A DNA stretch of 64,000 nucleotides from Zygnema cylindricum (GCA_037447655.1 JBBHKE010002185.1:149934-213933); one strand, 5' to 3'; shown: positions 12,066 to 23,811, counted from the first letter of the stretch. The notes: a model not told the origin generated them from the sequence alone. Numbers and translations are program-made.

Positions 12066-15000
12066 TTGGAGTTTTTCATCCTCTATTACCCTAGATCTCG
12101 TCCTCCATGGCCCCTCAAAAGCGGTGTGCGTCTCGATCACCGTCTCCCTCTACTTTTGATCGCGCGCGACCTCGACTCGGCGAGTCAGTTGAGCCCCCTC
12201 CCCCACTCATGCCAAACTCCTAGGCTGAGCCTCTCCCTCACTTGTCTTCCCTTTCATTAGGTCATTTGCCAACATTCTACTTGTATAAAGACCCTTCCAA
12301 AACTTCATCCGCTACCACTAACTCAACCACACATGGGGCCGTCAACCCTCCACCCGCAACAACTCTTAATCCTTTTCCATCTGTTTCCATATAACATGCA
12401 CATTCCCTTCCCCACACTAGCCGTTATCGCCCTACACAGCTTCGGGCACAATCCCACCTTCCACTTTCTACCTCTCTTTCACCAATGCTATCATCACAAC
12501 CCCCGCCTCCTCTTGGTTATCCATTTGTCCCAAATGAGGGTCCATCAAGCCAAACATCAACTCATTCACCTTCGACCCCTTTATCTCCGACACCTCTCGT
12601 TGGGGAAACGACATTAACTCACGTCCCCAACACGAGGCCTTCTTGAGTCCCTTGCCCTGGGTGTGGCAAGTTATATGCCGCAGGGGCGGGTGTCACACGA
12701 CATTCAAAAGCATGCCCGAGGACCAAGGCCAATATCCCCTCTTGTTCTCTAGAACATCCTATGCACCCTCTTCTTCGTCGTCACCCATCTCCGTCTAATT
12801 GGCAGTTTGTTCGTCGCCTTGACGTTTTTGCGAGCTATCACTTGGGTTACCCGCGTCCGCGTCTTTACACCCGTATTCCCCATCATCTTTGAGAATCTAT
12901 TCAAACGGCTTTGCGACTTCTTTTGGATTTATTCGCTAACGATGTTTCAAATGAAGCCACGTGGCACCTTCTATTCATTTTTCGGCTTTGGGTTCTAATT
13001 TTGCCACCCCGAGGGGGAGCTAGTGGAGCTCGTGCGACAAGGGCTCGGTGTCAACGTTTTCTGCGTGGCGATTGGGAGTCTTTATAACAAGAACACAAAG
13101 ATCGTGTATTGGCCAATCTGTCTCACCTCCACCACGTCGCGCCCCATTACCGCGTTCTACCACTAAACTCCACCGAGCTATACTTCTTGGTCGTTCAAGG
13201 GAATTTTCTCGGGCTGCGCGAGCTCTTCGACCTTTCACACCTTCTCCATCTTTGGAGGCAACTGTTGACGCATTGCGTTTGCTCCACCCTCTTGCACCTA
13301 ACGATATCTTCTTCTTCGTTGAAGGGCATGATCCTCTTGAATCATTTGATTTCGATCGTGAAGCCTTTACCAAGGCGCTCATCAAGTCCCCTCACCTTTC
13401 GCCGCGATGTCCCTTTGGGATGGTATATGAGTTACTTCGTGATATCTTTCTTCTTAAGACCCGTTCCCAAGGTTTCGACCTCTTTTTTAAGGAAGCCTCT
13501 GAGGTGGCTCGTGGACACGTTCCCCATAGTGTTGTACTCCTTCTTTCTACCGTTTAACTTGTGGTTGTTTTTAAGCCTATTGGGGGGATCCGTCCAATCG
13601 CTATTGGTGATTAATTATACCGCTTGGTGGCCCGTGCTATTTGCATTAAACTCCAAGGAGCGTTTCACGACCATTTTTTGCATCATCAATTTGGTGTCGC
13701 TACGAAAAGGGGTTGTGAGGCGGTTGTCCATGGTTTGCGAACTGTTTAGATCTTCATCCAAATTGGGTGGTTCTTCAAGTGGATGTGGCTAACGCCTTCA
13801 ATACCATTAATCGTAATTTTATTTTCCGAGAGCTACGACATGCACCTTCACCTATCAACCAATTGTTTCGTTTTGTTTGGGATTTCTATGCTCGCCCCAG
13901 CTCGTTACTTTTTCCTATTGGGGGTCCTTTGGGTGATGTTACCACTCTAGAGTGCGCAACCGGCACACGCCAAGGTGATCCTTTAGGGGCACCTATTTTT
14001 GCTTTGGCCCATTTTCGCGCATTACGAGCGTCAGCTACAGCCTTCCCTGGTTGTTTATACCCTTCTATTACAGATGACACGCATATCGTGGGTCCGCCAG
14101 ATCAAGTTCTTCTTGCTTTCTCTCATTTTGCGTATCAACTTCATCGAATCGGGCTCTCAGTTTAACCATCTAAGTGTGTGGTTTGGTGCTCACGAGGCTT
14201 GCCGTCGGATTGCCCGCTCCCAATTGGTTTTCGTCTTGCATCTCTAGATGAGGGTATAAAGGCTTTAGGTTGTCTTATTGGTGCTCATTCTTTTACCAAC
14301 CAGGTCGTTCAGGATGCGCTGTTGGAGGACCTTTCTCATAGCGACGACCTCCCTAAACTGCCGGACTCACAAGTGGCGTTTTCGATCTTGATCCGTTGTT
14401 TTGCTCAGCGCCCTCTTTGTCTTGCGCGGACTTTACCACCCACGACTTCTTTTTTGTCCTCCCTTAAGGATTTTGATGACACTCTTTTGGGTGTGCTTCA
14501 CCACTTTATTGGCTATGGGATTTTTTATCGTCCGGAGGGGCCACTCACTCGTTAACAAGCCAACCTCCCAATTTCTAACGGCGGGTTAGGTTTGATTTCC
14601 ATGGCCAAAGTTGCGCCAGCAGCATACCTGGGTAGTTGGGCCTTGGTGGTTCCTACCATCACTTCTCGTTTCAATGTGGATGAAGTTCCTATTTTGGCGC
14701 AAGGTGTCTCTAAGGTGGTGGATGGGCAATTTCCATTTCAACAAGCTCTCCTTTCAGCTCGTGCGCTATTACCCCCTGACGCTCAAAACTAGGTTCCACC
14801 TTTCCAATCTCTCATGGCCGACATTAACTTCGAACTTCAACAACGCATATCTGAGCAAACGGTCGTCGCTGATTTGCAAACCTCTTGGAGGCGCTACCTT
14901 CTGCTGAAGCTCTTGCTTGTTTACGTTCGTGTTCTGGACCTGGAGTTGGTGCATGGCTACAATCGACACCAACCTTTTCGACAATCTGTCTATCACCGGA

Positions 15001-15474
15001 CCAGTTTACTTCTGCTCTACGTTTGCGGTTGGGTTTGCTTCACCCTCCGCTTTTAGGGGGGCCTCGGTGCGTTTGCAATCAAACCATTGATGTTGAAGGA
15101 ATCCATTTGCTTCGTTGCTCGCATGGGGGGGAACGGACTGTCGTCCATGATTTGGTGCGAGATGCAATTGGTGCCATTGGCGCCGAGGCGAGATGAACAG
15201 TCAAACGTGAGGTTTCTCATATTCTTCCACCTCGACCCCAATACAAGGGTTGTCGGAGCCCTCGGGTTGACTTGGTTTTCCTTCATGGTGCTGGGAGGAC
15301 GCTTGGCGATGTGGATCCGACTGGGTCACACATTTCATCTCGCGCGGCTTCGCATACTGCTGTGGCGGCTCGTGACGTAGCAACTTCAAAGGAAAAAGAC
15401 TACGCTCACCGCGACCCGTTGGACTAGTTTGTTCTTTTTGCAGTTGAGATTTTTGGTTCTTTGGACAAGTCTTT
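12066..15474 (+). pseudogene. R2-like non-LTR retrotransposon, copy 1, 5' part (zinc finger, reverse transcriptase, endonuclease-like), broken
   Basis: This is the coding region of a non-LTR retrotransposon broken into several frames. In order it shows an N-terminal CCHC finger (12653-12715, C-x2-C-x12-H-x3-C); a region matching copies 2 and 3 (about 12880-13560); and the reverse transcriptase (13767-14165) with motif A VDVANAFNTINRN, motif B TRQGDPLG and motif C TDDT in place of the usual YADD. It continues with a C-x-C-x9-H-x3-C knuckle near 15064 followed by HGG and HD residues, then a region matching the restriction-like-endonuclease-type IDLVLLDG/FGDIVL block of the sister copies. Finger-RT-knuckle-nuclease order is that of R2-type elements, which integrate by target-primed reverse transcription. 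The frame is interrupted at 15474 by the copia insertion and resumes at 21913. Several frameshifts make it inactive. Confidence 0.8.
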
Positions 15475-16523
15475 TGAAACTCTGAGACCTCCATAAGTCC
15501 TCAGGTGGACAGTTTCCAAGAAGCCTCTAGGATAATCCTGACCCCTTTGTGTTTAAGCAAAAATAACTGCCACCCTGGCAGACAAATACTCTGACCACCT
15601 GCACCCCTGTGAAGGGAAGACTCCTCTGAGTCGATAGCAAAAAGAATTTCTGAATTTGCTCCCCTGAACAGTAAGTTATGGAGGGTCAAAGTTGACCTTT
15701 TGTACAGAAGCTCTTTGGGAGAGAGGGTCCTATCTTCTAATTTTTTTTCTAAGTCCTATCTCTCTCACAGACTCTATCTACTGATGTACGGAACCAATCA
15801 GAATTGAGTTCCGTACGCAAAAGTACAACTGCCAGTGTACTTTATGTACGGACATTGTATGACATGGCTTAAATGTCCACACGTGGAATGTCCGGATTCG
15901 CTCCTTTAATCCTCGGAGATGCCGCGCTCCAATGTAGCATCGCCACGTGTCATCCGATATGGCGATGCCCACAAACCGCCGCATTTGGCTTCCGCGATCT
16001 CGGCGCTAATTCCGGTCGTCCGATTAAACTCGCATTTGATCGTAGCCGTAATAAATACATGCGCGGTATTTGTTTCGCTTACGAAATCAATGCGCGGTAT
16101 TGATTTCTTATCCGTACCGCAATTCGTACTTTTACACTACCATATCTATGTATCTCGTTAACTGTTATAGTTAAATGATTTATCCCACGTGTAAATGTAT
16201 AAATAATTATCGTACTATATACTATGTAACACTACTTCTAGACTTAACGGCTAAGGCTACCGGCTATCTACTCTCTGTTGGCCGGCAGGTACCAGGATCA
16301 AATCCTGTCGCCGGCATATACCTTTTAGTAATTAATCCCCTAACTAATATAAATTTCCCGTAAACCTCAGGATAGCCTAGGTAGCCATGGCTCTAGCTTC
16401 CTCTCCAATTTCTCAGTGAATGTGACAAGTTTGAGAGTTGGAAAGAGAAGTTAGAGGTAGACAGCCTCGGCTTCATTATTTCTATTCAGACCTATAAAAT
16501 ACTAAAAACCATTAATTTCTACA
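15475..16523 (-). repeat. Left LTR of the copia element (3' LTR in its orientation)
   Basis: It begins TGAAACTCTGAGACC and ends TTTCTACA on the plus strand, so it keeps the TG...CA ends in both orientations. It contains three CACGTG cores (near 15880, 15940 and 16187), and a tRNA-like T-arm hairpin centred on GGATCAAATCC at 16295-16305 on the plus strand, antisense to the element. The same layout is seen in the right LTR. Confidence 0.93.
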
Positions 16524-16536
16524 CTCCCTTTATTTT

Positions 16537-18696
16537 CTAGTCAATCTTTAATTTCAGACCACACTTCTCCCTGCACAAAATTAACTTAGGGGAAGGCACA
16601 GGTTTGGTCATCATATCTGCTACCATCTCACTATCTGGTCGGTACTCTAAACTGATTATTTTGTTTTCTACTTTCTCTCTAACAAAGCTGAGTCTGATGT
16701 CCATGTGTTTGGCTTTAAAATGATGTTTAGGATTGGCAGAAATAGCTATTGCTGCCTGATTATCACAAAATATTTTCTGCACACCACTCTTAAGATGACC
16801 AAGTTCACCAAGTAAAGACTTGACCCACATCAATTCTTTTACAGCAGAGCAAGAGGCCATATACTCAACCTCCATGGTGGACTGAGCAATAACCTTTTGC
16901 TGTTTGCTACTCCAACAGCAAGCCCCATCACCCACATATAATACATATACAGAAATGCATCTCCTACCATAACTAGCATCACTCCAAGTAGTGATGTCAG
17001 TATTCTCCCCAACCAAATGCAACCATAGATCCCTAGTTCCTATCAAGTATCTAAGGACTCTCTTAGCTGCCTCCCAATCCCTCTTAGTGGGAGAATTTAG
17101 ACTTCTACTCAGCACTCCTACAGCTGCAGCTAAATCCGGCCGGGTACAATTCATAAAATAGATTAGACTTCCCACTACTTGCCTGTAAGGAATAGTCTGC
17201 ATGAACTTCTGTTCATCAAGAGATAATTCCTCGTCTAAGACTATGACTCCTTCTTCCTCACTCCCCTCACTTCCCTTCTTCAATTCCATTGGAGTTGTAC
17301 AACTATTAGCTTTATCCATTTGAAATTTTTCAAGCTTGTTCCCTATTGCTTCTTTTTGAGTCAATCTTATAATTTTTCTTTTTCGGTCTCTCTCTACTTG
17401 AATTCCCAAAATATATTTTGCTTCCCCCATATCCTTCATTTCAAATCTCCCCTTAAGATCGGTTTTCAGTTTATTAATTTTTTCCATTGATTTACTTAAA
17501 ACAAGCAAATCATCAACATAAATTGCAATAAATATAAAACCTTCCTCATCTTCGAAAACATAGATTGAGTGATCTGAGCTGATCCGGATATATCCCAAAC
17601 CGGTAAGAAACTCATCAAGCTTCTTATTCCATTGTCGAGGCACCTGTTTCAAACCATAAAGAGATTTAATCAACCGGCATACCTTACCCTCCTCTCCTTC
17701 TTCCACAAACCCTTCGGATTGTCGCATGAAGATCTCCTCTTCCAATTCTCCATGCAAAAAGGCTGTTTTGATGTCCATCTGGTGCACTTCCATGTCTTCC
17801 GCTGCTGCCAGGCTGAGAAGTATGCGGACGGAGGGAAATCTGACCACCGGGGCAAAGGTTTCCTCGTAGTCAATTCCCTCCTTTTGTGTAAATCCCTTTG
17901 CCACTAGTCGGGCCTTGTAGCGCTCGATTGTGTTATCTGGGTTCAGTTTTAATTTGAAAACCCACTTACAACCGATTGGTTTTCGGTTAGGTGGACAATC
18001 CACCAGATCCCAAGTATCGGCTGCCATAATTGAGGCCATCTCTTCATTGATGGCTGTCTTCCACCAATTTCTTTCTAGACAAGTCATCGCCTCTCCATAA
18101 GTTTGAGGTTCATCTTGATGAGATAGTTTAGTTACCTTGTTATTAACCTGTTTTTCTTGCAGTCTTTTACTACTTCTCCTTCCCCCCTCAAAATTTGAGG
18201 CGGGAATAGATGGTTCTCGTGGATTCTTTCGAACAAACTCGGTTTCTCCCCTATCCCTTGATTCTGAATCAATTTCCACCACGTCTTCCGCTTCGGGTAG
18301 AGTTGTCACTAGAGTTTCCACAGCCGAGTCCTTTTCGGTCTGATTTGTACCTGCAAGAATGTCATCGTCTCTAAAACGTGGATAGTTAGGAAGCTCAAAG
18401 TCATCAGAATTTCTTGACTCAAATCTGATTTTTACTGACTTCGTATATTTGAAGGGATCCACAGACTTTCCTTCATCCATAACTACTAGATGTTTTACTA
18501 AGATTATATATTCCCTTTTTAAATCATAAACTCTATATCCTTTAACATCTTCATCATACCCTAATAAGTATCCCGGTTTTCCTTTAGGATCTAGCTTCCA
18601 ATTAGACCGATCTGTATCTAGACTGAATACTTGACTGCAGAAAACCTTTAAGTGAGATATGTCTGGTTTTCGGCCTGTCCATCTCTCATAAGGTGT
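16537..18696 (-). pseudogene. copia pol, reverse transcriptase and RNase H part
   Basis: The frame stays open from the stop at 18697-18699 to its natural end at 16537. It starts inside the integrase C-terminal region (TPYERW, then the GYDEDVKGYRVYD block). From the Met at 18480 it shows the RT domain from about residue 150 (DTWDLVDCP...GCKWVFKLK, RYKARLVAKGFTQKEGIDY), the palm catalytic YVDD near residue 321, and RNase H with DASYGR and a modified STMEVEYM box (usually STAEAEY), ending with the KHMDIR motif. It would copy element RNA into DNA in virus-like particles. This segment itself is intact, but it is cut from the upstream pol by an in-frame TAA. Confidence 0.93.
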
Positions 18697-19956
18697 TTAA
18701 TCTTTTATAGCTGAAGTAAGAACTCTATTTTTGAGATAATTAACACAGTTCATTGCTTCTGCCCAAAATCTTTTTCCTATCTTTTTATCTGACAACATAC
18801 TTCTAGCACTATCACTTAGTGTTCTATTTAACCTTTCAGCTACCCCATTCTGTTCAGGATTTTTTGGAACTGTCTTTTGGTGTTGGATCCTATCTTCCCT
18901 CAGAAAATCCTCAAACTGGTTAGAAGTATACTCTCCACCATTGTCACTCTTTACTCTCTTGATTCGAGTTTCATGGAATTTTTCGCTCCATGCTTTATAT
19001 TGTCTAAAACAATCCTCAGCTTCTGACTTGCTTTTCAAAAAATACACCCGGGAATACCGAGACCAATCATCAGTTATAGTCATCATAAATCTCTTCCCCC
19101 CCGGTGAGGGCACTTTAGCCGGTCCCCAAATATCTGTGTGTACTAGATCTAGAAGTTTTTCTCCTTTATAGGTGGTTGTTTTAGGAAAGGGTAATCTGTG
19201 TGTTTTACCTTGAGCACACCCACTACAATCACTTATATCATCACTCTCACTGAACTGAATCCCTTCCACCACTCCGATCTTTTTCATCTCTCTTAACTCA
19301 TCTAGATTCACATGCCCAAGTCTCTTATGCCACATCATAATATCATGAACACCAGCATAATAAAGTTTCTTTATGTCATTACTTAAGATCAACCTAAACA
19401 TCCCATGGCTACCTTTCTCAGCAATGAAATAGACATCCTCCTCAAAACTAGCAGTAAAGACTCCTTCCCTAGTGCTAGTGAAAAAACCCTTATCATCCAA
19501 TACTGATGTAGAGATAAGGTTTTTGTTCAGCTCCGGAATAAACAATACATCGGAGAATGTTAATATGTATGTCTTTCCTTCTACTAACACTTTCAAATCT
19601 ACTGATCCTACAAGAGTAGTGGTGAATATCCTCCCATCCCCGTACTCTATCTCTACGGTGGGAATCTTTCTTATCTTAGTGAACAGGTGCCTATCCTTAC
19701 ACATGTGCATTGAGGCACCTGAATCTATAATCAAGCCTGCTTCACCTTTCAATCCACCGTAAGCACATTTCTTCCTTCGTGGAATTTCAACCTCAGTGTT
19801 CGCCTCCAACTCCTCATCCAAAAGGAGCTCATCGTCCTCGTCCTCGGATTCCGCCTCAAGTACCTGTGTGACAAGGGCCTTTTTCTTTCCTCTCGGGGTT
19901 CCACCGGTCTGCCCCTCCTTTAACCGAAGCTCGGTTAGCTTAGTGCACTCTGCCAT
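18697..19956 (-). pseudogene. copia pol, protease and integrase part
   Basis: This frame begins at MAEC, which is the last part of the gag zinc knuckle, not a true start. The aspartic protease active site is IIDSGASMHMC. The integrase follows with its zinc-binding region (HKRLGH ... CSGCAQGK) and the D,D-35-E core: the aspartates lie in HTDIWGP and SDNGGEY and the glutamate in PEQNGVAE. The frame ends at a TAA at 18697-18699 directly before TPYERW, a sequence normally continuous in copia integrases. The stop is therefore a mutation and the integrase is truncated. Confidence 0.93.
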
Positions 19957-20081
19957 ATAGTGCCCGGTTTCTTACAAAAATGACATAACCCTTTGGGAGC
20001 CCTTGGTTCGAACTCGTCAACCTGTTTTTTCTGCTCCCTACCCCCATAGTTTCCGACTGGTTTTTGGGAATCCTTGTTCCT

Positions 20082-20858
20082 CTAATCGGTCGCTATTGCC
20101 AAGGCTTGGCCACTCTTTCCTCCCCTTCGGATCTCAATCGTATTCTCTCGAACGAGAATCATCCCTACCACTGAGTTCCATATCCACCTTGAGTCAAGCA
20201 AGTCCTGCACACGGTTGACTATGTTCTCGAACTCATCAGGTAACTTCATCAGTAAACAGTTAACCTTTTCTTTTTCACTAAAATCTTTTCCCGCACTCTC
20301 TAGCTCCATGAAGAGTGTGGCAAGCTCATTGCAAAAATCGAACATATTTCCCCCTTTGTATACATACTCCTTAACTTTCTGATCAGCCAACTGTTGTTGT
20401 TGAATCGTACCACTTCGGTACATCTCTATGAGAGCCATCCAAAGATCGGATGCCCTTTCTACCTGCAAATGAGGACATGCAAGTCCTTGAGTGAGATGGC
20501 GTAGGATGAAGTGCTTTGCCGCCATATTGTTGAAGTCCCAGGTTTCAGTATCATTCTCCTCGTTCCTCGGAATAGGTGACATGAACGTCGAACCAGTTGC
20601 TATTGGTGTGGTCGCCTCCTTCTCCTTTCCTTTGTCCACCACCTCTCCTTCCTTTGTTTCCTCCGTTGAAGGTGAATCCTCTTTCCTGGTGAATCTGCTT
20701 CCTCCAAACCCTGGAGGAATTCCAAGACTTGATGGACGCCCCAATCGTCCACTCACTATCCCCCAAAACCTTTTTTCGCATAGAGCTCCTATCATCATAC
20801 TTTCCCAGTATATGAAGCCAGTTCCATTAAAGATTGGTACCCTAGAGGGTGGGCCCAT
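20082..20858 (-). pseudogene. copia gag
   Basis: The 258-aa frame starts MGPPSRVPIFNGTGF, the conserved copia gag opening, and runs as a helical capsid-like domain. A TAG at 20082-20084 stops it. The same frame then continues to CHFCKKPG of the zinc knuckle, where a one-base shift (near 19967) moves the remaining HYMAEC into the next frame; in combination the knuckle fits C-x2-C-x4-H-x4-C. Gag would form the particle shell and package element RNA. The stop and shift show decay. Confidence 0.9.
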
Positions 20859-20862
20859 AACC

Positions 20863-21912
20863 TGAAACTCTGAGACCTCTATAAGTCCTTAGAGTGGACA
20901 GCTTCCAAGAAGCCTCTAGGATAATCCTGACCCCTTTGTGTTTAAGCAAAAATAACTGCCACCCTGGCAGACAAATACTCTGACCACGTGCACCTTTGTG
21001 AAGGCAAGAATCCCTTGAGTCGATAGCAAAAAGAATATCTGAATTTGCTCCCCTGGGCTGTAAGTTATGGAGGGTCAAAGTTGACCTTTTGTACAAAAGC
21101 TCTTTGGGAGACAGGGTCCTATCTTCTAATTTTTTTTCTAAGTCCTATCTCTCTCACAGACTCTATCTACTGATGTACGGAACCAATCATAATACAGTTC
21201 CGTACGCAAAAGTACAGCTGCCGGTGTACTTTATGTACCGACATTGTACGACATGGCCTAAATGTCCACACGTGGAATGTCCGGATTCGCTCCTTTAATC
21301 CTCGGAGATGCCGCGCTCCAATGTAGCATCGCCACGTGTCATCCGATATGGCGATGCCCACAAACCGCCGCATTTGGCTTCTGCGTTCTCGGCGCTAATT
21401 CCGGTCGTCCGATTAAACTCGCATTTGATCGTAGCCGTAATAAATACATGCGCGGTATTTGTTTCGCTTACGAAATCAATGCGCGGTATTGATTTCTTAT
21501 CCGTACCGCAATTCGTACTTTTACACTACCATATCTATGTATCCCGTTAACTGTTATAGTTAAATGATTTATCCCACGTGTAAATGTATAAATAATTATC
21601 GTACTATATACTATGTAACACTACTTCTAGACTTAACGGCTAAGGCTACCGGCTATCTACTCTCTGTCGGCCGGCAGGTACCAGGATCAAATCCTGTCGC
21701 AGGCATATACCTTTTAGTAATTAATCCCCTAACCAATATAAATTTCCCGTAAACCTCAGAATAGCCTAGGTAGCCATGGCTCTGACTTCCTCTCCAATTT
21801 CTCAGTGACTGTGACAAGTTTGAGAGTTGGAGAGAGAAGTTAGAGGTAGACTGCCTTGGCTTCTTTATTTCTATTCAGACCTAGAAAATACTAAAAACCA
21901 TTAATTTCTACA
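20863..21912 (-). repeat. Right LTR of the copia element (5' LTR in its orientation)
   Basis: This is the partner of 15475-16523, with the same TGAAACTCTGAGACC start and TTTCTACA end. The tRNA-like hairpin core GGATCAAATCC is at 21684-21694. Differences from the left LTR are scattered substitutions, for example AATCATAATACAG against AATCAGAATTGAG and CTGCGTTC against CCGCGATC. Confidence 0.93.
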
Positions 21913-22378
21913 TCTTTCGATGAATTTCTTCGTCTGTGTGCACGACAAACGTTTGAATCTCGGGGTATGGGGAGTCCTCCACTGTGTCTCTTGGTTGCGT
22001 TTTATCGTCAACGTGTCTTAATTGCACTTCAGTGGGCGCAAGCCTCGGCTCTCCTTCGCCGTAGCACACTAGCTGATGACAGGCGTGGTCTTCCCGACCT
22101 TCCACCAAGGGACGCGGTTCACATCCATGATCTCCGTGGTTGTGGACCCTAGTTTGTTTATGGATAAACTAGTCTAGGTTTTTTCCTTTTGTAAGCGGTC
22201 TAACTCTAGTATTGTTTTGTCTTGGTTCTTTGCTCTTGTTACTATTGTTCTGTTTCATTTCAGTTTTTAGGCGTTGCCTACTTTCTTGTGACTCTTGTAG
22301 TCTCCAAAAGCTTTGTTTTTTCGTTTTACCCCTTTTGTACTCAGATGGTTTTACTATCGTAATTTTTGCAATAAAGGT
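21913..22378 (+). pseudogene. R2-like non-LTR retrotransposon, copy 1, 3' part
   Basis: After the copia insertion the host frame resumes as SFDEFLRLCARQTFESRG and ends with ...HIHDLRGCGP and a stop at about 22152. It aligns with the C-terminus of copies 2 and 3 (LDEFFRTCGRRSFERRG ... FGDLHGCFP). The 3' untranslated region ends near 22378 at a CTCAGATGGTTTTACTATCG ... AATAAAGG block that is also the 3' end of the sister copies. This places the element's 3' terminus. Confidence 0.85.
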
Positions 22379-22645
22379 CTCACTATTCCATTCACATGTG
22401 TGCGCAATAATGTTAAGTGTCTTTTTATGCCTTTGTAATTCAAAAAGTACCATTTCGTACGGAGAAACCCTGTCCGTACGCCACACTATTTCCATCGCAG
22501 TGTACTTCCACTATTTACGCTAATTGAAAAAAAAACCCTAATTAGAATAATGGAATAAATAGAATTATGGATTGTATTTCAAGTTTTTTTTTTGAAAAAG
22601 GGCACCGAATTAGTTTTATTTACTCTAATAGCGATTGGTGGTGTA
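22379..22645. mobile_element. Right-hand part of a TA-flanked TIR element
   Basis: It ends with CTAATAGCGATTGGTGGTG-TA and matches the right half of the 23068-23603 element, sharing the GCGCAATAATGTTAAGTG block and the GGGCACCGAATT subterminal block. Its left end is absent where the non-LTR element ends, so one truncated the other. Confidence 0.6.
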
Positions 22646-22648
22646 TTG

Positions 22649-23067
22649 TACACCGTCAATCGTTATTAGCCTTATGTACGCTATATCGGCACCCCAAAAT
22701 TTTGACATTGATACCTTAAATATGATAAATTACACTATTTTAGGACGTGGACCATAATCTGCCACGTTTCTTGGGGGGGGGGGGGGGGGAAGAGAAAAAC
22801 AATATGTGTTGACGTTCAGTTAAAAGCGTGTCCGTTACACGGTCCAAAAGCAAAACCGAGCGCGAATGTCGAAATAAAACACAAAGGGGCACGTTAAAAT
22901 TTTCGTGTTTAGTGTTTGACGTCCGTCAATTTTGGGTTGTGAAAACGTCCGCGCGCAGTGAGGCGTCGTATCCCGAAATTGGAGGGGGGGCGTTGTGGCC
23001 GCTTCACCGGAGACCTGCACACCTCCACACGGCCTCCGAAGGTCGAAAATCGCTCGGTTCAGTACAC
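22649..23067. mobile_element. Partial TA-flanked TIR element with a G17 homopolymer
   Basis: The left end TA-CACCGTCAATCGTTATTAG starts at 22649. An ACGTGG-N11-CCACGT block lies at 22745-22767. A run of 17 G residues follows at 22773-22789, then GC-richer DNA to 23067. Its 22650-22767 part is an inverse match to 23685-23803, so it may be the outer element interrupted by the next insertion. No protein is supported. Confidence 0.5.
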
Positions 23068-23603
23068 TACACCGTCAATCGCTATTAGACTAAAGGAATA
23101 AATAGCGTAAAAAGAAATTAGTGTTATTAACACTAATCGGGAATTTTTTTTTTGAAAAAAAATATATATATACTAATTAATCCCTAACTGTTATTTGGGT
23201 TGTCCTGAATAATAAATACCCGCCCTTTCGATGTCTACAGTAATCTGTGTACCCGTAAAAAATCTGACAATTCGTACGCCGTCGCGCTGTTCACACGGTA
23301 GACGGACGAACATATGGGAACGTGATTTTTGTCGACGTGTTTGCGTCTCTTTCTTCCAGTGCACATTCACATGAGTGCGCAATAATGTTAAGTGTCTTTT
23401 TATGCCTTTGTAATTCAAAAAGTACCATTTCGTACGACACACTATTTCCATCGCAGTGTACTTTCCTTATCAACGCTAATTGAAAAAAAAAACCTAATTA
23501 GAATAATGGAAAAAATAAAATTATGGATTGTATGTCGGGTTTTTTTTTTTGAAAAAAGGGCACCGAATTGGCGTTATATACTCTAATAGTGATTGACGGT
23601 GTA
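23068..23603. mobile_element. TA-flanked TIR element, 536 bp
   Basis: It is bounded by TA-CACCGTCAATCGCTATTAG and the inverse CTAATAGTGATTGACGGTG-TA. It is non-coding; the short frames inside are chance. Its right TA is shared with the left TA of the following MITE, so the two are directly abutted. Confidence 0.65.
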
Positions 23604-23803
23604 CACCGTGAATCGTTATTAGACTGAAGAAATTATTAGTGTCAAAAATTAATTAGTGTCATTGATGCTAATTTAGTGCCGGAAACGTGGCAGATTATGG
23701 TCCACGTCCTTAAATAGTGTAGTTTATTTTATTTAAGGTATCAATGTCAAAATTTTGGGGCGCCGATATAGAGTACATAAGTCTAATAACGATTCAAGGT
23801 GTA
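23602..23803. mobile_element. TA-flanked MITE, 202 bp
   Basis: The left terminus CACCGTGAATCGTTATTAG and the right terminus CTAATAACGATTCAAGGTG are both beside TA. An ACGTGG-N11-CCACGT dyad sits centrally (23685-23707), followed by CTTAAATAGTGT. It is similar in size and layout to the next MITE. Confidence 0.7.
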
Positions 23804-23811
23804 CTGTACAG

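Larger units (their letters stand above)
15475..21912 (-). mobile_element. Ty1/copia LTR retrotransposon, complete but disabled, nested in the non-LTR element
   Basis: Two LTRs of 1049 and 1050 bp flank a 4.34 kb internal region, with gag and pol reading on the minus strand. The target duplication TCTTT is intact (15470-15474 and 21913-21917). Removing the element rejoins the host non-LTR frame as ...DKS-FDEF.... The minus-strand sequence just inside the left LTR is purine-rich (AAAATAAAGGGAG), a likely polypurine tract. Directly after the right LTR the minus strand reads GGTTATGGGCCCA, a candidate primer-binding site that overlaps the gag start; the priming tRNA is not identified. Coding is blocked by two stops and one frameshift. 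The LTRs differ at scattered sites, so insertion is not very recent. Confidence 0.95.

Noticed and set aside
16240-16320. A genuine tRNA gene in the copia LTR
   Set aside because: Only the T-arm/B box is convincing; no acceptor-stem pairing or clear A box, and it sits inside an LTR in both copies.
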